DNA of 64,000 nucleotides. It comes from Cacajao melanocephalus. Its lineage: Eukaryota > Chordata > Mammalia > Primates > Pitheciidae. The stretch is taken from NCBI GenBank assembly GCA_963573385.1, contig CAUYLG010039429.1:1-64000 (forward strand), written 5' to 3'. How positions within the stretch are numbered: the first letter of the stretch is position 1; the number at the start of each line of letters is the position of its first letter. Of the stretch, positions 51,756 through 64,000 are shown one piece after another. The notes under the pieces were generated by a model. That model worked only from the letters and a program-made list of their open reading frames with translations. It had not been told where the DNA came from and made no database searches. A program made the position numbers and the translations under genes.

Positions 51756-54339
51756 TTTTTTGTATGTCCCTCAGATACTGGAGGCTCTAGAGTACTTTCT
51801 GACATGCAGAATTAGCTATATGGCAAACCAGGATTTATTTTAGTATTTTCCCCAATCAAATGAGAATTCTGATTCTAAAGAAGGCAACAGTTATGTCAGA
51901 CTGCTGCAGATAGACCTTTAATAAAGGAATGAGGTAAAGAAGGCCATATACTAAGGTACTCTCAAGTTATACCCTTATTATGACTACATGTGTCTTTATC
52001 TATAACTTGACATATGTGTCAAGTTGGCCAAAGTCTCCAGTGTGGAAATAGGTGCCTAGATGTAATTTAACAAGGTAAGGAAATATAATTCCCCCCCTTT
52101 TTTGGGGGGTGTACTCATTATATCCATTTTTCAAAAAGAGAGGTTATAATTTATCAATAATTGAGAAGTAATACATTCAATATGTGAGGGAGAAATAGTG
52201 CCTCTTTCTGCTAAAGTAATGCCTGTGCTGTAAACATCACCACATATGTTTATGGCTCCAAGTCTTTCACTTCTTGAGTCCCCATAGCATTTTACCATAC
52301 ATCTCTCTGTTACTAAGAACTTTGTTTCTGTCTTAGTGTGTATGTGTCTCAGTTCTCCCACATGACTGTAAACTCCTTGAAGACAGGATCCATGACTAAA
52401 TTATCACTTTCCACACGGTTTCAAAACTTAAATAAGTGGAAACTTTAGAAAATACCTGTTTTGAAATATCTAGGTCATAGCCCCCTTTCATTAATATAAA
52501 ATAATTGTTACTTCTAATGTGCCGAATTCACCTGATGTGCCTACTCACTCCTAGGAATTAATTTATATAACAGGGGAGGCTAGTGGAATAAATTACTCTT
52601 CAGAGTCTCTGAAAACAAAGAATGGGAGACAATATCATGGAAATTAATATAATATATGGACAAATTCATCTGAACTTTATGGGACAAGAGAAATGTAAAT
52701 TAACAAAATTGCTGTTTAAAATGCTGGTTAGGAGGAGGGCTCTTTTTTCTTTTTCCTTTTTTTTTTTCTTCAGAATTCTGTCTATTTTCCACAATAGTCT
52801 CCTGGGAGAACTAATTATGTTGCAGGATCAGGTTACTCTAACTGTTCTAATTAGGAATTTCAGACATGATTGCTCTCTCTTAAATAACATCTCCCTTTAT
52901 GGGCCATAATCTAATTCCATGGTTAATTTAGGGGCACTGCAATTGTTTTAAACAAAAAAAGTTACAATTTGTCTTTCTTCCAATATCTTTTTATACCTCT
53001 ATCTTATGACACATAGGAAATTTAAAAGATTTTACATAATATTTATCTTTAGAAGAGAGTATTTGTACGGTTTGAAAAAGCATACCTGAAGCAGAAGTAT
53101 GTGATATTGTAATTATAAAGTTATGGGATGGGGGAAGAATGAGTGTTTGAAAGAAAAGAAATGGGTATTTTGGGAGAAAGAGAAACATGGAAAAGTGACT
53201 TTTTTAACGCACCCTTTACAGATCTACATTTGCTTCATTAGTTTAAGAACTTTAACATGTAAAATTTCATTTGCTCATAAAATTATCATAATTGGCATGC
53301 CAAATTGAAAGTGTAGTTCATATAATTAACTGAAGTTACTTTTCAAAGTTTTAACTTTTTATTACTTCTGGATCTCCAAGATATTTAAAATTCAATCCTT
53401 GATTTTCCTGAAATTTATGTCCTTTATGGGCATCAAGAAGGTAGAGAAAAACTCATTTTCAGAAAAAGGCAAGGAAAACATCCAGTTTATACGAACCTTT
53501 GTCTTGTTAGTGAAATTTTTGGAGGTCTAAGTATATGCTTTCCCTAATGCTCTAAGAATCACCTTTAATAATTTTCTACCCAAAGTTTGAGAATTAGGGC
53601 AACTTTCTTTTACTACTTGATGGTTTGACCCATGATTAATTGATTTAGGACATTTGCAAATACGATTGTCACATGTTTTTCACATGTTGTGAGAATGAGG
53701 GACTTGAAGTTCATGTGAAACAAGAGCCAGAATATGCATCCTAATACCGCCTGCAAGAAGGACACTCATGGCAGGATGATTCTGGACTCCTGTGTCATCC
53801 CCTAAGGTGTGTTCTATTCTGCCCCAGTCAAAACAAGGGTTGTGTCTGTGGTTTATATAGTAAGCCAGTGTTGTCACTGAATCAGATTTAAAGACTCATA
53901 CCAGTATGAATTTTTGGAAACAAATATTTTCATTTCCTCAGTGAAGTCTTTCCCTGAACATCTGTGATGAGAAGGAAGGCACTTCTGTCCCTAGAGTCTT
54001 GTTCTAGCATGTGAAGGCTTTACTATAACTCTTGTCCATCAACATAGAGGAATTTAAAGAACCTGATAGTTTTACACAAGCAGTTTTACATCAAACTCTA
54101 ATTTCATAGTTTTGACATGCCAGTTTGGAAGAAAGATGACTGTGTAGTAATTTATAAACATTTAATATAAATTGTTTATTACACTAAAGTTCTAAAAATA
54201 AAGATTTTCAAAATTAAAAAAAGTTTCTTTGGTGGGATTATGGTGATAGGGACTAAAAGGGTTCTTGGAAAATTTACAAAGAAAAAAGAAGATACCCAAA
54301 TCAGATCCTTGCTGCTCCTTGACAATTTTGTCTACTTTT
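51756..54339. other. Mostly AT-rich unique sequence with small low-complexity sites
   Basis: A C7-T6-G6 hairpin lies at 52091-52109 and a T-rich run at 52740-52772. A short L2-like segment (GTAAACTCCTTGAAGACAGG) lies near 52367-52400. No gene was recognised. Confidence 0.45.
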
Positions 54340-54514
54340 TTTCTAGAATAGCCATGTGAACTAGATACTGTTATGTCCATTTTATATATAAAGACTTTGA
54401 GATGCAGAGGCTGTAGGTTACAAAGCTGTCTCAGAGAGGAACTGGAGCAGGCTCTTTTGACTCAAAATTATGAGTTTTCTTTACTAGTACACTGCTGTCT
54501 GGAAATGATAGAAA
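54340..54514 (-). mobile_element. MIR SINE fragment, minus strand
   Basis: AGATACTGTTATGTCCATTT TATATATAAAGACTTTGAGA TGCAGAGGC, then GAGAGGAACTGGAGCAGGCTC: reversed MIR core. Confidence 0.75.
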
Positions 54515-54759
54515 CTAATGTTCCAGCTGGCCATCCACTTGATTATTCCACTCTTACTTTATTTCTGTAACGAAATTAATATTCAACACCAATCTCTCCC
54601 CTCAACTATTCTTTCCAACATCCTTCCGTCAGGGTCACTAACTCATCTGTTTCTAGTGGCCTATTTCTTTTTCTCTGTTTTCCTCTGTTCATTTAACCCA
54701 CAAGTCCTGATATTTCTGATTTTGTAAATGTCTCTCAGGTTGGATTTTTTCTTTCTTTT

Positions 54760-54930
54760 TTGTCCACCGTCATCAATGTAACCTCTGCCCTCACCACATG
54801 CACTTCAATGTGACCACCATCTCCATATAATACTTGCCACTATCACCACCACCTTCTCCACCCTACACTAGGATCGCTGCTATGATTAACGCCACCACTT
54901 TAGTCACCTCCACCTCCAAGTTTTACCATC
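54760..54930 (+). repeat. CAC/ACC-rich degenerate low-complexity patch
   Basis: Recurrent CACC, CCACC and ACCATC units (CACTATCACCACCACCTTCT near 54838), a decayed trinucleotide-type repeat. Confidence 0.6.
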
Positions 54931-55129
54931 AGTTCCATTGTGTTTGAGCCCTATTGACACTTCTGTCATATTTTCTGAAATAGTCTGATTAAAGACCTCT
55001 TTAGTTATGGTCTTTCCAAAATTCAGTGCATACTGCATACTAATGCCAAGTGAATGTTTGAAAGGTCTGAACCCCTCTTCCTCTTCCTGACTTGCAAAAA
55101 GTTTATACTTTGCCTCTGCCCTAAATGTC

Positions 55130-55975
55130 TAAACCAGTTTCTCCTGCTTCACTGCTTCTTCAACCCTTAGAATATATTTTGAACCTGACCACGTCTTCAT
55201 TCATAGGTTATCACTCTAGTCCAAGTGACCAAACATCGTGATTTGCTCAAGATTCTCTTGGTTTAAGATCTAAATGTCCTGCATCCTGGGAAACCCCTCA
55301 GTCCCAGGCAAGCCACGACTAGTGGCAGCCTTAAGTCCATGCCATTGTCCCTTCTGGGCTAGACTTCTGTAATAGCCTCGTAACAGCCTCTTTGCATCTC
55401 TTCTTGCTCCTTTCTAGTTTCCTTCTTACATAAAAGAAAGCGTGATCTTTTTAAAATGGAAACCTGATCATGGGACAATCCCACTCAAAGCCCTTTGATA
55501 TCTTCCCATTTTACTTAGAATAACATCTTTTCCTCATACTAAAAGGCCTGATGTGATCAGACCCCTTCATATCCCACCACTATTCTCCAGTTCTTACTTC
55601 CTCTTCTCAAAACACGCCAAGCACACTTCTGTCTGAAGGTCTTTGCATTGATGTTCCTTCTGTCAGCAATATTCTTCTCCTAGATTCTGGTGTGAATTGT
55701 TTAATTAATTTATTCAGCTTTCTGCTTGTATGTTACCTTTTTAAGGACTTTTTCCATGGCCACTCAATCTAACGTAGTCCAGTGCAGTCCTAAACACATG
55801 TACTACTTCTCCTTTTGCTCTGCTTTTTTGTCTCAGTACATGTCATTACTTGACATTCCATTATGTCTATTTAGGTTTTCCTCACCAGAATATCAGATCC
55901 ATAAGAGAAGAGACTTGCTTTTCTTTCTGCTCTGTTCCCAGCACTAGAATAGTGTCTATGCCTATTGAATGAGAA
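55130..55975 (+). mobile_element. L2 LINE, long 3' fragment
   Basis: AGCGTGATCTTTTTAAAATG GAAACCTGATCATGGGACAA, CACTCAAAGCCCTTTGATAT CTTCCCATTTTACTTAGAAT, AAACACGCCAAGCACACTTC, GTCTTTGCATTGATGTTCC and CCCAGCACTAGAATAGTG are collinear with L2 from ORF2 to the 3' UTR. Confidence 0.92.
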
Positions 55976-56599
55976 CATGCAGCTTCCCTGCAACTGAATA
56001 AGTCAGGTTGGTCTTTTCAGCATCTTTGTCACAAGTTGAGTTCTCTGAGGAAGCAGACTCGGGCAGATTTTCAAAATGAGGTTTATAGGGGTGGTCCTTT
56101 AGATCAACCCCTCTGGAGAAGTTGTGCTGTGATACAGTTACATCAAAGGCCTCAGTCAATTCTATGGGGAACTCTGGAGCTGGAAGAGTTTTTCAAAGAT
56201 ATTTCGAATTGAGGCAACAAGGATAAGACTTTATCATCTTGTATCTCCCAAACATTGGATGTGGGCTGCTCCCACACCTTGGATCAGCATCTTTTCAGCT
56301 GAGGGTGATGCCAGGAAGGGGGAACTCAGTTATGAGCTGTCAGCCATCAATACCCCTGATATCCTAGTTAATAAATACTTTGGTTATGAAGATGGTACAA
56401 AGATTGGGAAGTTTGCTACAGCAATCACTGTTTCTCTGTGAGCTATATTTCTTCCCGCCACCAGACTTCTGCTTAGTTGGAAAATCCATCTGCAATGCTT
56501 TAATTCCCTTCTGCCTAATCAAATTACTCCTAACCAGTAAGCCCTAGTCCGTGTTCCAAAAAAACCCAAAAAACCCTCCTTACTATTCTAGCCCACATG
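55976..56599. other. Unique intronic sequence
   Basis: Nothing recognised. Confidence 0.5.
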
Positions 56600-56790
56600 G
56601 ATTTCTGCTAGCAATTGCTTCTTAGCTGTTAGAATGGTGCCTAGAGATTACTTTTTCCCTATTTATTTTTTATATGTGAGCTCAACTCACCTTAAACTCC
56701 AGAAGAGCAGGCACTCTATACTACTTTTCTATGCCTAGATCCAGGCACATAATAAAGGCTTCTAAATAATTTCGGTTCACTGTATTGAAA
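56600..56790 (+). mobile_element. L2-like 3' fragment
   Basis: AAACTCCAGAAGAGCAGGCA, CCTAGATCCAGGCACATAAT AAAGGCTTCTAAATAA resembles an L2 terminus. Confidence 0.55.
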
Positions 56791-57712
56791 TGAGGACCCC
56801 ATCAGTCTTTTGCTCTGTAAATAGCACTGATGTCAGTGCTCTAACAACAATGTCTCCAGTTTAATCCAGTCAACTAATAAATTTTTTTGGAGCTCCTCCT
56901 TTGTACCTAGTACTATGGACACTAGCCCTGTCATGAAACTAGAAACAAAGACATTTCTGGAGGTATAGTTTTTACAAGATAATTTCAAGACCCTGTAGGG
57001 TTGCAGTCAACACATGAGTGCTTTTGCTGGTGTGATTATCTCATGAAGGGGCGTTATTACTATTAGGAATTTCAGCTTTATGTATAATGTATTTTAGTCA
57101 ATTGCCTTGATCACTAGGTGGAAACTACCAGTTCGTGTTAGAAAAGTTCCAGCTGTGAGATTCAGAGAAATTAACCTGCTCTTTTAGAATATGGAGCTGA
57201 CAATCAGAAGGCAGCTTTGTTCTGAGCAGCTTGATAATTTCATTATTTTTTAAAAAATGCAGCCACTGAATAGGGAAGACACAAATTAATGATTTACTAG
57301 ACAATGACAAAAATACCTTTCCTTTTTGAAAAGCATTATAGATAATTAGAACAGAGGTCATCTTCAATGGATAAATAAAAAGCTTGATTTAAAATGAATT
57401 ATTTATTTGATGGCTTCTGTAGCCCCATACATCGTTTTATGTGTAAAAAGATGGGTTCATTTTAGTGACCTTTGCAAATGGGGCTAAGTTCATACATTTG
57501 ATGGAAACACTGTACTCTTGAGTGAGTTTTTGAAAAGTACCTGAATTAATGCTGTGACATTTTAAAAGGACATTCTATTTATGTTAATTGTAGGACGATT
57601 TTTCTATGTGTTAAATTGGCAACAGATTCTTTGATGAGTAGATGGTTTTTCTCTGAGGTTGAGAGTCTGCTTAGAGGTGACAAACAACTGGAGGCCCGAT
57701 TATCTCTGAAAT
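56791..57712. other. Unique intronic sequence
   Basis: TCCTTTGTACCTAGTACTAT near 56898 may be an old repeat. Nothing else recognised. Confidence 0.45.
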
Positions 57713-57721
57713 GAAAATTCA

Positions 57722-58020
57722 GGCCGGGTGCGGGGTGGCTCACACCTGTAATTCCAGCACTTTGGGAGGCCGAGGCAGGTAGATCACCTGAGGTCAGGAG
57801 TTTCAGTCCAGCCTAGCCAAGATGGCGAAACCCCGTCTCTACTAAAAATACAAAAATTAGATGGGCATAGTGGCAGGTGCCTGTAATCCCAGCTAATAGG
57901 GAGGCTGAGGCAGGAGAATCATTTGAACCCAGGAGGCAGAGGTTACAGTGAGTTAAGATCAAGTCACTGCACTTTAGCCTGGAGGACAAAGCAAGACTCC
58001 GTTTCAAAAAAAAAGAAGAA
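57722..58020 (+). mobile_element. AluS-like element with target-site duplication
   Basis: GGCCGGGTGCGGGGTGGCTC to TTTCAAAAAAAAAGAAGAA. GAAAATTCA at 57713-57721 and 58021-58029 flanks it. This is among the least diverged Alus here. Confidence 0.97.
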
Positions 58021-58029
58021 GAAAATTCA

Positions 58030-59144
58030 GACCATTTGCATAGTCCTCATTAGTAAAAATCCTAAGACATTCTTCACTTATAGGAAGGACAATGTCATGT
58101 TTTTAATTTTAACAAGATAATGGGTAGCTTTAAATATATCTTGTATATGGTAGTATTTTTCAGCTTTATTTTATTCCCACACTACTCTCATACTCCTGAA
58201 GTATCTGCCAAATCGGTATTTACATCTAATGGACCAGATGGTCACAGTGTGAAATGTTGCTGTGTAATGTATTCAGGCTAGAAAGACTGAATCTGGCCTA
58301 GTGTACAAATGTACAGTAAATTGTTCAGGTGAAAGAGAGAGTGTATCTTTGGATGCTTATTCTTTGGGGGATACTCTATAATTCATTGATTTATATTCGT
58401 TCATTTCTTATTAAAAAATAATTACTGAATTCCACCATAGACTCTCCCAGACTCTAGTTTAGGCTCTACAAGTATCTAGACGAGTAACAATATAATGTGT
58501 TTACTGTACCATAGAAGTGGCACAAATGCTATAGGAGTTGAAGATTGAAACTTTCCAGGGTCTAGTAACAGAACTAAGGAGAGGGGGACTTTAATTAGAT
58601 ATTTATTCCCCCAATAATGATTATAAATTTCTGCAAGCCACCCCAAATGCATGTTCTTTGTAAAACCAACATGCTGACCATACAAACATAGCTTTAAGAC
58701 CAGTCTTTTAGCTTTCCCCATTTAACCAGAACTGGTGTCTATGGGAAGAGGAGGAGAGCAGGAGACATTTAAGTGTCCTGAAGGAGCCGTTACCTGGGCT
58801 GAGATAAGGAAGGTTCAGCAGGGAGTCAGAATGAACCCCGTCCACAAGAGGGTGTGAGTGTTCCAGGCACAGGAATGCATGTACTCAGCACTTTACCCCC
58901 TGAACTGCTTAATCTAAGTTACTCTTCTATAAGCTTAAAATTCATGTAATTTAATTGAAAATGGATTTCTACTTTATGATTTAGATATTCAAAATTTCCT
59001 CATGATACTCATAATTTATATTTTGGTTAATGGATACACTTGTGGTCCCATTAAAAATAATAATTAACAGAAAAGAGGACAGTTTGATGTGATCAAAATA
59101 AGGATGAAAACAGAAAATCAAAGTGTTTCTTAAATGTAGCAGTA
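58030..59144. other. Unique intronic sequence
   Basis: Nothing recognised except a CTCF-like core at 58842-58854. Confidence 0.45.
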
Positions 59145-59440
59145 GGCCTGGTGTGATGGCTCATGCCTGTAATCCCAGAACTTTTGGAGGCTGAGGCAGG
59201 TGGACTGCTTGAGCCCAGGACTTTGAGATCAGCCTGGGCAACATGGCAAAACCCTATCTCTACAAACAAAATACAAAAAAGTGGCCAGGTGTGGTGATGC
59301 GTGCCTAGAGCCCCAGCTACTCAGGAGGCTGAGGTGGGAGGATTACTTGAGCCCAAGAGGTGAAGGTTGCAGCGAGCAGAGATGGCGCCACTGTACTTTA
59401 GCCTGGGAGACAGAGTGAAACCCTATCTCAAAAATAAGAA
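59145..59440 (+). mobile_element. AluJ/S-like element
   Basis: GGCCTGGTGTGATGGCTCAT, CTTGAGCCCAGGACTTTGAG, GATGGCGCCACTGTACTTTA and CTCAAAAATAAGAAGAAAG. Dimeric. Confidence 0.95.
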
Positions 59441-59514
59441 GAAAGTGACAGTACAGTACAGTATAGAGTGGTGGAAAGTGCACTGGACTGCCATGGGTAT
59501 TCATTCACTGTTTT

Positions 59515-59760
59515 TTGGTTCAACTGATACTTATCGGGTACCTCCTCTGTGCCAGGTACTGTTCTAGGTACTTGGACACAATGGCCAGTAAGATACACAA
59601 AGTCAATGAAGAAAATAAACAGTAAAATAAAAAGCATGTTTGGTGTGGTATGTGCTGTGGAAACATGTAAAGTAGCCAGGGGAATAAGGGAGAGCAATTT
59701 GAACCAGGAAGTTCAGGGAAGGTCTCTGTAAGAAGGATTTGAAGGAGGTGAAATGTGGTC
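59515..59760 (+). mobile_element. Old medium-copy repeat, family unassigned
   Basis: CTCTGTGCCAGGTACTGTTC TAGGTACTTGG, TATGTGCTGTGGAAACATG, AGTTCAGGGAAGGTCTCTGT and GGATTTGAAGGAGGTGAAAT follow the order of the same ancient repeat as at 48455. Confidence 0.5.
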
Positions 59761-60309
59761 AGCTACTTAACCATCTGGGCCTCACCTTCCTTGTCTTTAT
59801 AAAGCAGGTCTGGATAACATGGTCCTGAAGGTTCTTCTGGCTGGGAAATAATATGTTTCCATGATTTTACTTTATTATAGCTACCTGTCTGGTTGTTCTC
59901 TCTGTTTTACTGGACTGTGAACTAATAAATGGGTGCGTTAAGCCACAGAATTTGTGGAAATTTGTCACATGCAATCAAAACCAGTAAATGCACTCAGTTC
60001 TTTCTCTCTATCCTTTCCCTCTCTTCTTTAGTTATCTTCATTGCAGATTTCATAGGACAACCCATTGGAGTACAAGAAGAAAATATTAGAACTTCTATTC
60101 ATATTAACTTTTATCCATATTTTAAAATTGTGTTTCATTTATATGTTTTATTAAACACATCATATATTAGTATAGGACAATGTGTATATGATTTATAGAT
60201 AGAAATATTGGGAGTATGTACCAAATATTTTATTACTGACAAAAGACAAAATAACATTTGGGATCTTTTATTCAACATTAAAATATGCTTAGAAGATTCC
60301 TCAGTGACT
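59761..60309. other. Unique sequence, possibly with a MIR scrap near 59765-59860
   Basis: TTAACCATCTGGGCCTCACC TTCCTTGTCTTTATAAAGC resembles the MIR middle. The rest is unassigned. Confidence 0.45.
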
Positions 60310-60545
60310 TTGTAACAACATAAAGTATACAGTCAGGCTACTCAGGTTCAATTCCCAGGTCTGCTTCTTATTAACGACTAAGCCTCGGGAAATGTATTTT
60401 CTCTTTTGTACCTCACTTTTCTCATCTCTAAAATGAAAGAATAGCAATGGAGTCAGCAGAATTATATCAGTTAGCATGTATAAAAGAGTTAGAAGAGTTC
60501 CTGGCTCGCAAAATTGACTGCATGAATGTTCGCTATTATTACAAC
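60310..60545 (+). mobile_element. MIR SINE
   Basis: GTCAGGCTACTCAGGTTCAA TTCCCAGGTCTGCTTCTT, ACTTTTCTCATCTCTAAAATG and AGAGTTCCTGGCTCGC follow MIR order. Confidence 0.88.
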
Positions 60546-60559
60546 AAAATTTCTATTTC

Positions 60560-61362
60560 AACATCCTCTTTTCTACATAGTGCCATGTCTCTCTGCTCCT
60601 TTTCACAGCCAAATTTCTTAAAGAAATTGGTTACAATCACTGTCCCCATTTCTTCCTGTTCTACTGATTTCTCTCTCCATCATTTCATTGAAATGGCTGC
60701 TACTAAGATTTCAAATGACATCATATTACTGAGCCATTAATATTTTGCAGGTCTCATTTCCATGAACTCTCGGCAGAATTTATTGACTCCCTTCTCTTCC
60801 TTGGATTCTGTAATACAATACTTTCCTGATTCTAGTTTCTCTGCCTCTCTGGCTACTCACTCTTTGTCTCCTTTTGCAAGGCGTAGTTATAGCTAACTTC
60901 TTTTCTTCATAAACTAATCTTATCCCAGTACATGGTTTTAGTTATAATACGGAAGTGATTCTCAAGTTTGTATCTCTAGTTTAGATATTTTCTCTAAGCC
61001 CCAGACTTTTATATCCAACTGTCCACTAGTCATTGAATATCTCGCACTCATTTTAGACTCAAATGCCAAAAACGGAATTTATGATCTTTCTTCTAAACCT
61101 CGTTCACTTGACTTCAACGAATGATACTTGCATCCAGCAAGTTGCTTAAGTGAGAAAACTGGGCATTATCATTGACCACTGACTTCTTTTGAGTTCTGAT
61201 TTTATTTATCATAAAATCTCTCAATAGGTTCACTTGTTTCCATCCTTATCATCTTCACAATGTGATCGAATAATCTCTCATACAAATTACTCCAACAGCC
61301 TCTTAATTGGTTTCCTGAAATTTACTCTTGGGATACAATTGACAAAGTCACCTTTTAAATAA
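60560..61362 (+). mobile_element. L2 LINE, 5' part of a split copy
   Basis: TGAAATGGCTGCTACTAAGA TTTCAAATGACATC, CTCTTCCTTGGATTCTGTAA, TCTCTGCCTCTCTGGCTACT, then GGGCATTATCATTGACCAC match the L2 ORF2 C-terminal coding region in order. It is interrupted by an Alu at 61363. Confidence 0.85.
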
Positions 61363-61665
61363 CAGGCATGGTAATCTCACCCCTATAATCCCAGCACCTT
61401 GGGAGGCTAAGGAGGGTGAATAGCTTGAGGCCAGGATTTTGAGACCAGTCTGGCCAACAAAGCCAGACTCTGTCTCTATACAAAACAAAAAAATAGTCAG
61501 GCATGGTGGTACATGCCTGTAGTCCCACTGACTCAGGAGGCTGAGGCAGGAAGATCAGTTGAGCCTGAGAGTCTGAGTCTTCAGTAAGCTATGATTGTGC
61601 CACTGCATTCCAGCATGGGCAACAGAGCAAGACCCTGTCTCTAAAAAACAAAACAACAAAAAAAC
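61363..61665 (+). mobile_element. AluJ-like element inserted in L2
   Basis: CAGGCATGGTAATCTCACCC, GAGACCAGTCTGGCCAACAA, TCAGTAAGCTATGATTGTGC and GACCCTGTCTCTAAAAAACA. Dimeric and diverged. Confidence 0.94.
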
Positions 61666-62110
61666 GAATCTTAAAATCTTTAAGTAGGCCTCCTATCTAT
61701 CTTGAGTCAAAGGCCCAAATTCTTACCATCATTTAGAATAGCCTTCGAGTTCTATTTCCTGCTTATTCCTCTGCTTCGTCTCCTGCCTCTTTCTCCCTCT
61801 GTGCAACAGCCACAAGGGGAAAGCCTTCTTTGTGTCATTAACTATGCCACGCCACCTACACTTTCAGAGGCTTCATATAAATGGTTCCTTTTGCTTGACA
61901 TCCTGCCCTCTTGCCACTCTCCCATTTATTTAGTTAACTTTTACTCATCTTTCACGTCTCCTCAAAATTTGTTTATTTAGAGAAGACTCAAATCAGAACT
62001 TTTTAATAGATTTGTTAGTAGTGATTTGTACTCTTCTTTTAAAATATCTCTTAGTTTGTAATGATGTATTCATTTGTGTGATTATTCAATTATATCTCAC
62101 CTTGATGAAT
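61666..62110 (+). mobile_element. L2 LINE, 3' part of the split copy
   Basis: AAGGCCCAAATTCTTACCAT, CAACAGCCACAAGGGGAAAG, CTTTTACTCATCTTTCACGT and CTCAAAATTTGTTTATTTAG AGAAG continue the L2 begun at 60560. Confidence 0.75.
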
Positions 62111-62199
62111 TTGACCTCCATTACATCATACCCTTTTATCTATATGCAGATGACCTGGCACATGTATTATTAGTACATATTTATGAAGCTAAAAAATGA

Positions 62200-62655
62200 A
62201 TATGTTTATTGAGAGTTGCACTCTGCCAGAGTCTCTGTAGTGTACCAAAAGTCCACGCTTTTCTTCCTGAGAACACAGCTGGACTACATTTCCCAGCCTT
62301 CCTTGTAGTGACACGTGGTCTTGTGATTGGGTTCTAGTGAAAATCGAATGTCAACAGAAGTCATGTGCACCACTTCGAGACACAACCCCCTAAAACTCCT
62401 ACCCATGATTTTTTTTCTATGTCTGTGACAGTGACCTCAGTGTGACCTTGGAAGCTACACGCTGAAGATGGCAGAGGTTCAATGAGACAGGATCCTTGAA
62501 GATGTAATAAAGCAGAGCCCTACTTGCCAAGCTGGAACCTCTTTATCTCATTGAGCAAGCGAAAAATAGACTTATCTTTTGCAGAACTCATTACATGTTT
62601 GGGCCTATTTGTTATTGTAGCCTAGCCTGACATAATTAATACAAATAAATAAATG
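62200..62655 (+). mobile_element. Old LTR-like repeat, family unassigned
   Basis: AGCTGGACTACATTTCCCAG CCTTCCTTGTAG, GTCTTGTGATTGGGTTCTAG, GAAGTCATGTGCACCACTTC and the end GTAGCCTAGCCTGACATAAT TAATAC form a familiar mammalian repeat pattern. The name is not assigned. Confidence 0.55.
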
Positions 62656-63485
<830 letters not shown>

Positions 63486-63499
63486 AAAAATTTTTAGTT

Positions 63500-64000
63500 G
63501 ACATTTTCTTGGAATATGAATGATTTCTCTAAGTCAATGGAAATAGCAAAAAATGGGGAAGATAGTAGGCTGGCCCCATAGCTTGGGTGCTGCTCTCAGT
63601 AGAGGGCTAAGTAGGAGTCCAGGTAAATGGCCAATTGCCTAAGGACGTGTGAAGCAGAAGGAAACTAATAGAGAACAATTTGTGGACAGTGTCCAAAGGC
63701 AAGCCTTTACCAAGTTGCTTTGCCACTTTAACATTCTCCCTCTGTCAACCATGTGTCCTTGGTTTTCTGGGTCAAATTCAATTTTAAACATTCTACTTTC
63801 CTGTCCTCACCTGACTTTGAGGCTCTGGGATAAAGTTGTCTCATAGTGATTTGGATGATGGGAACCAGTATTATCCTCTGTTAAAATGTAGATGTGGATA
63901 CCAGGTAATTTTGAAATAAGGGCAACATATATTTCTAAATAACAATGCAGATTTGACCTGCGCAGTTAGAAAGGGGGCATTTAAAGTAATATGCCAGGAA
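63500..64000. other. Unique intronic sequence at the right edge
   Basis: Nothing recognised. Confidence 0.5.

Overview
This window is primate nuclear DNA, most likely human or a close relative. It has many dimeric Alu elements (16 near-complete copies and two partial copies or monomers recognised), a primate-type L1 3' end with target-site duplications, a solitary class I retroviral LTR, and a deep layer of older mammalian repeats (L2, MIR, MER5-like hAT, Tigger-like, CR1/L3). There is no prokaryotic gene organisation. Nearly every open reading frame over 60 codons is a by-product of repeats or low-complexity DNA.

One protein-coding exon is clear: 50661-50778 on the minus strand. It is 118 nt long, bounded by a consensus acceptor and donor, and encodes 39 residues that match the start of the C2B domain of synaptotagmin-1 (SYT1), the calcium sensor for synchronous neurotransmitter release. 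No other SYT1 exon was seen. The simplest reading is that the whole window lies inside the very large SYT1 transcription unit, in reverse orientation: 50779-64000 is the end of the upstream intron, and 1-50660 is the start of a downstream intron of more than 50 kb.

Layout. 1-5.5 kb: an antisense L1 ORF1 fragment, a CTTT microsatellite and a roughly 480-bp polypyrimidine tract. 5.5-16 kb: an LTR-like old repeat, MIR, a dense Alu cluster, an L2 split by an AluJ, a 15-bp perfect hairpin, MER5-like copies and a tiny L1 insertion. 16-30 kb: Alus, a Tigger-like element, a G-quadruplex motif on the SYT1 sense strand, MIR, L2 and the solo LTR. 30-44 kb: a hAT-type element, three relics resembling CR1/L3 (one of them at 26.6 kb), two AC microsatellites, L1 pieces and an octamer-containing tandem duplication. 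44-50 kb: hAT and Tigger copies and a complex inverted duplication around 48.1 kb. 50.7 kb: the SYT1 exon. 51-64 kb: L2 fragments (one of about 1.5 kb split by an Alu), MIR and Alus.

No new multi-gene system is visible. The most unusual features are structural: the 48.0-48.2 kb inverted/tandem duplication, the three-armed hairpin at 14.5 kb, the sense-strand G4 at 22.8 kb, inverted Alu pairs and the long R-Y tract. Family names for repeats rest on remembered consensus sequences, so subfamily calls and edges are approximate.
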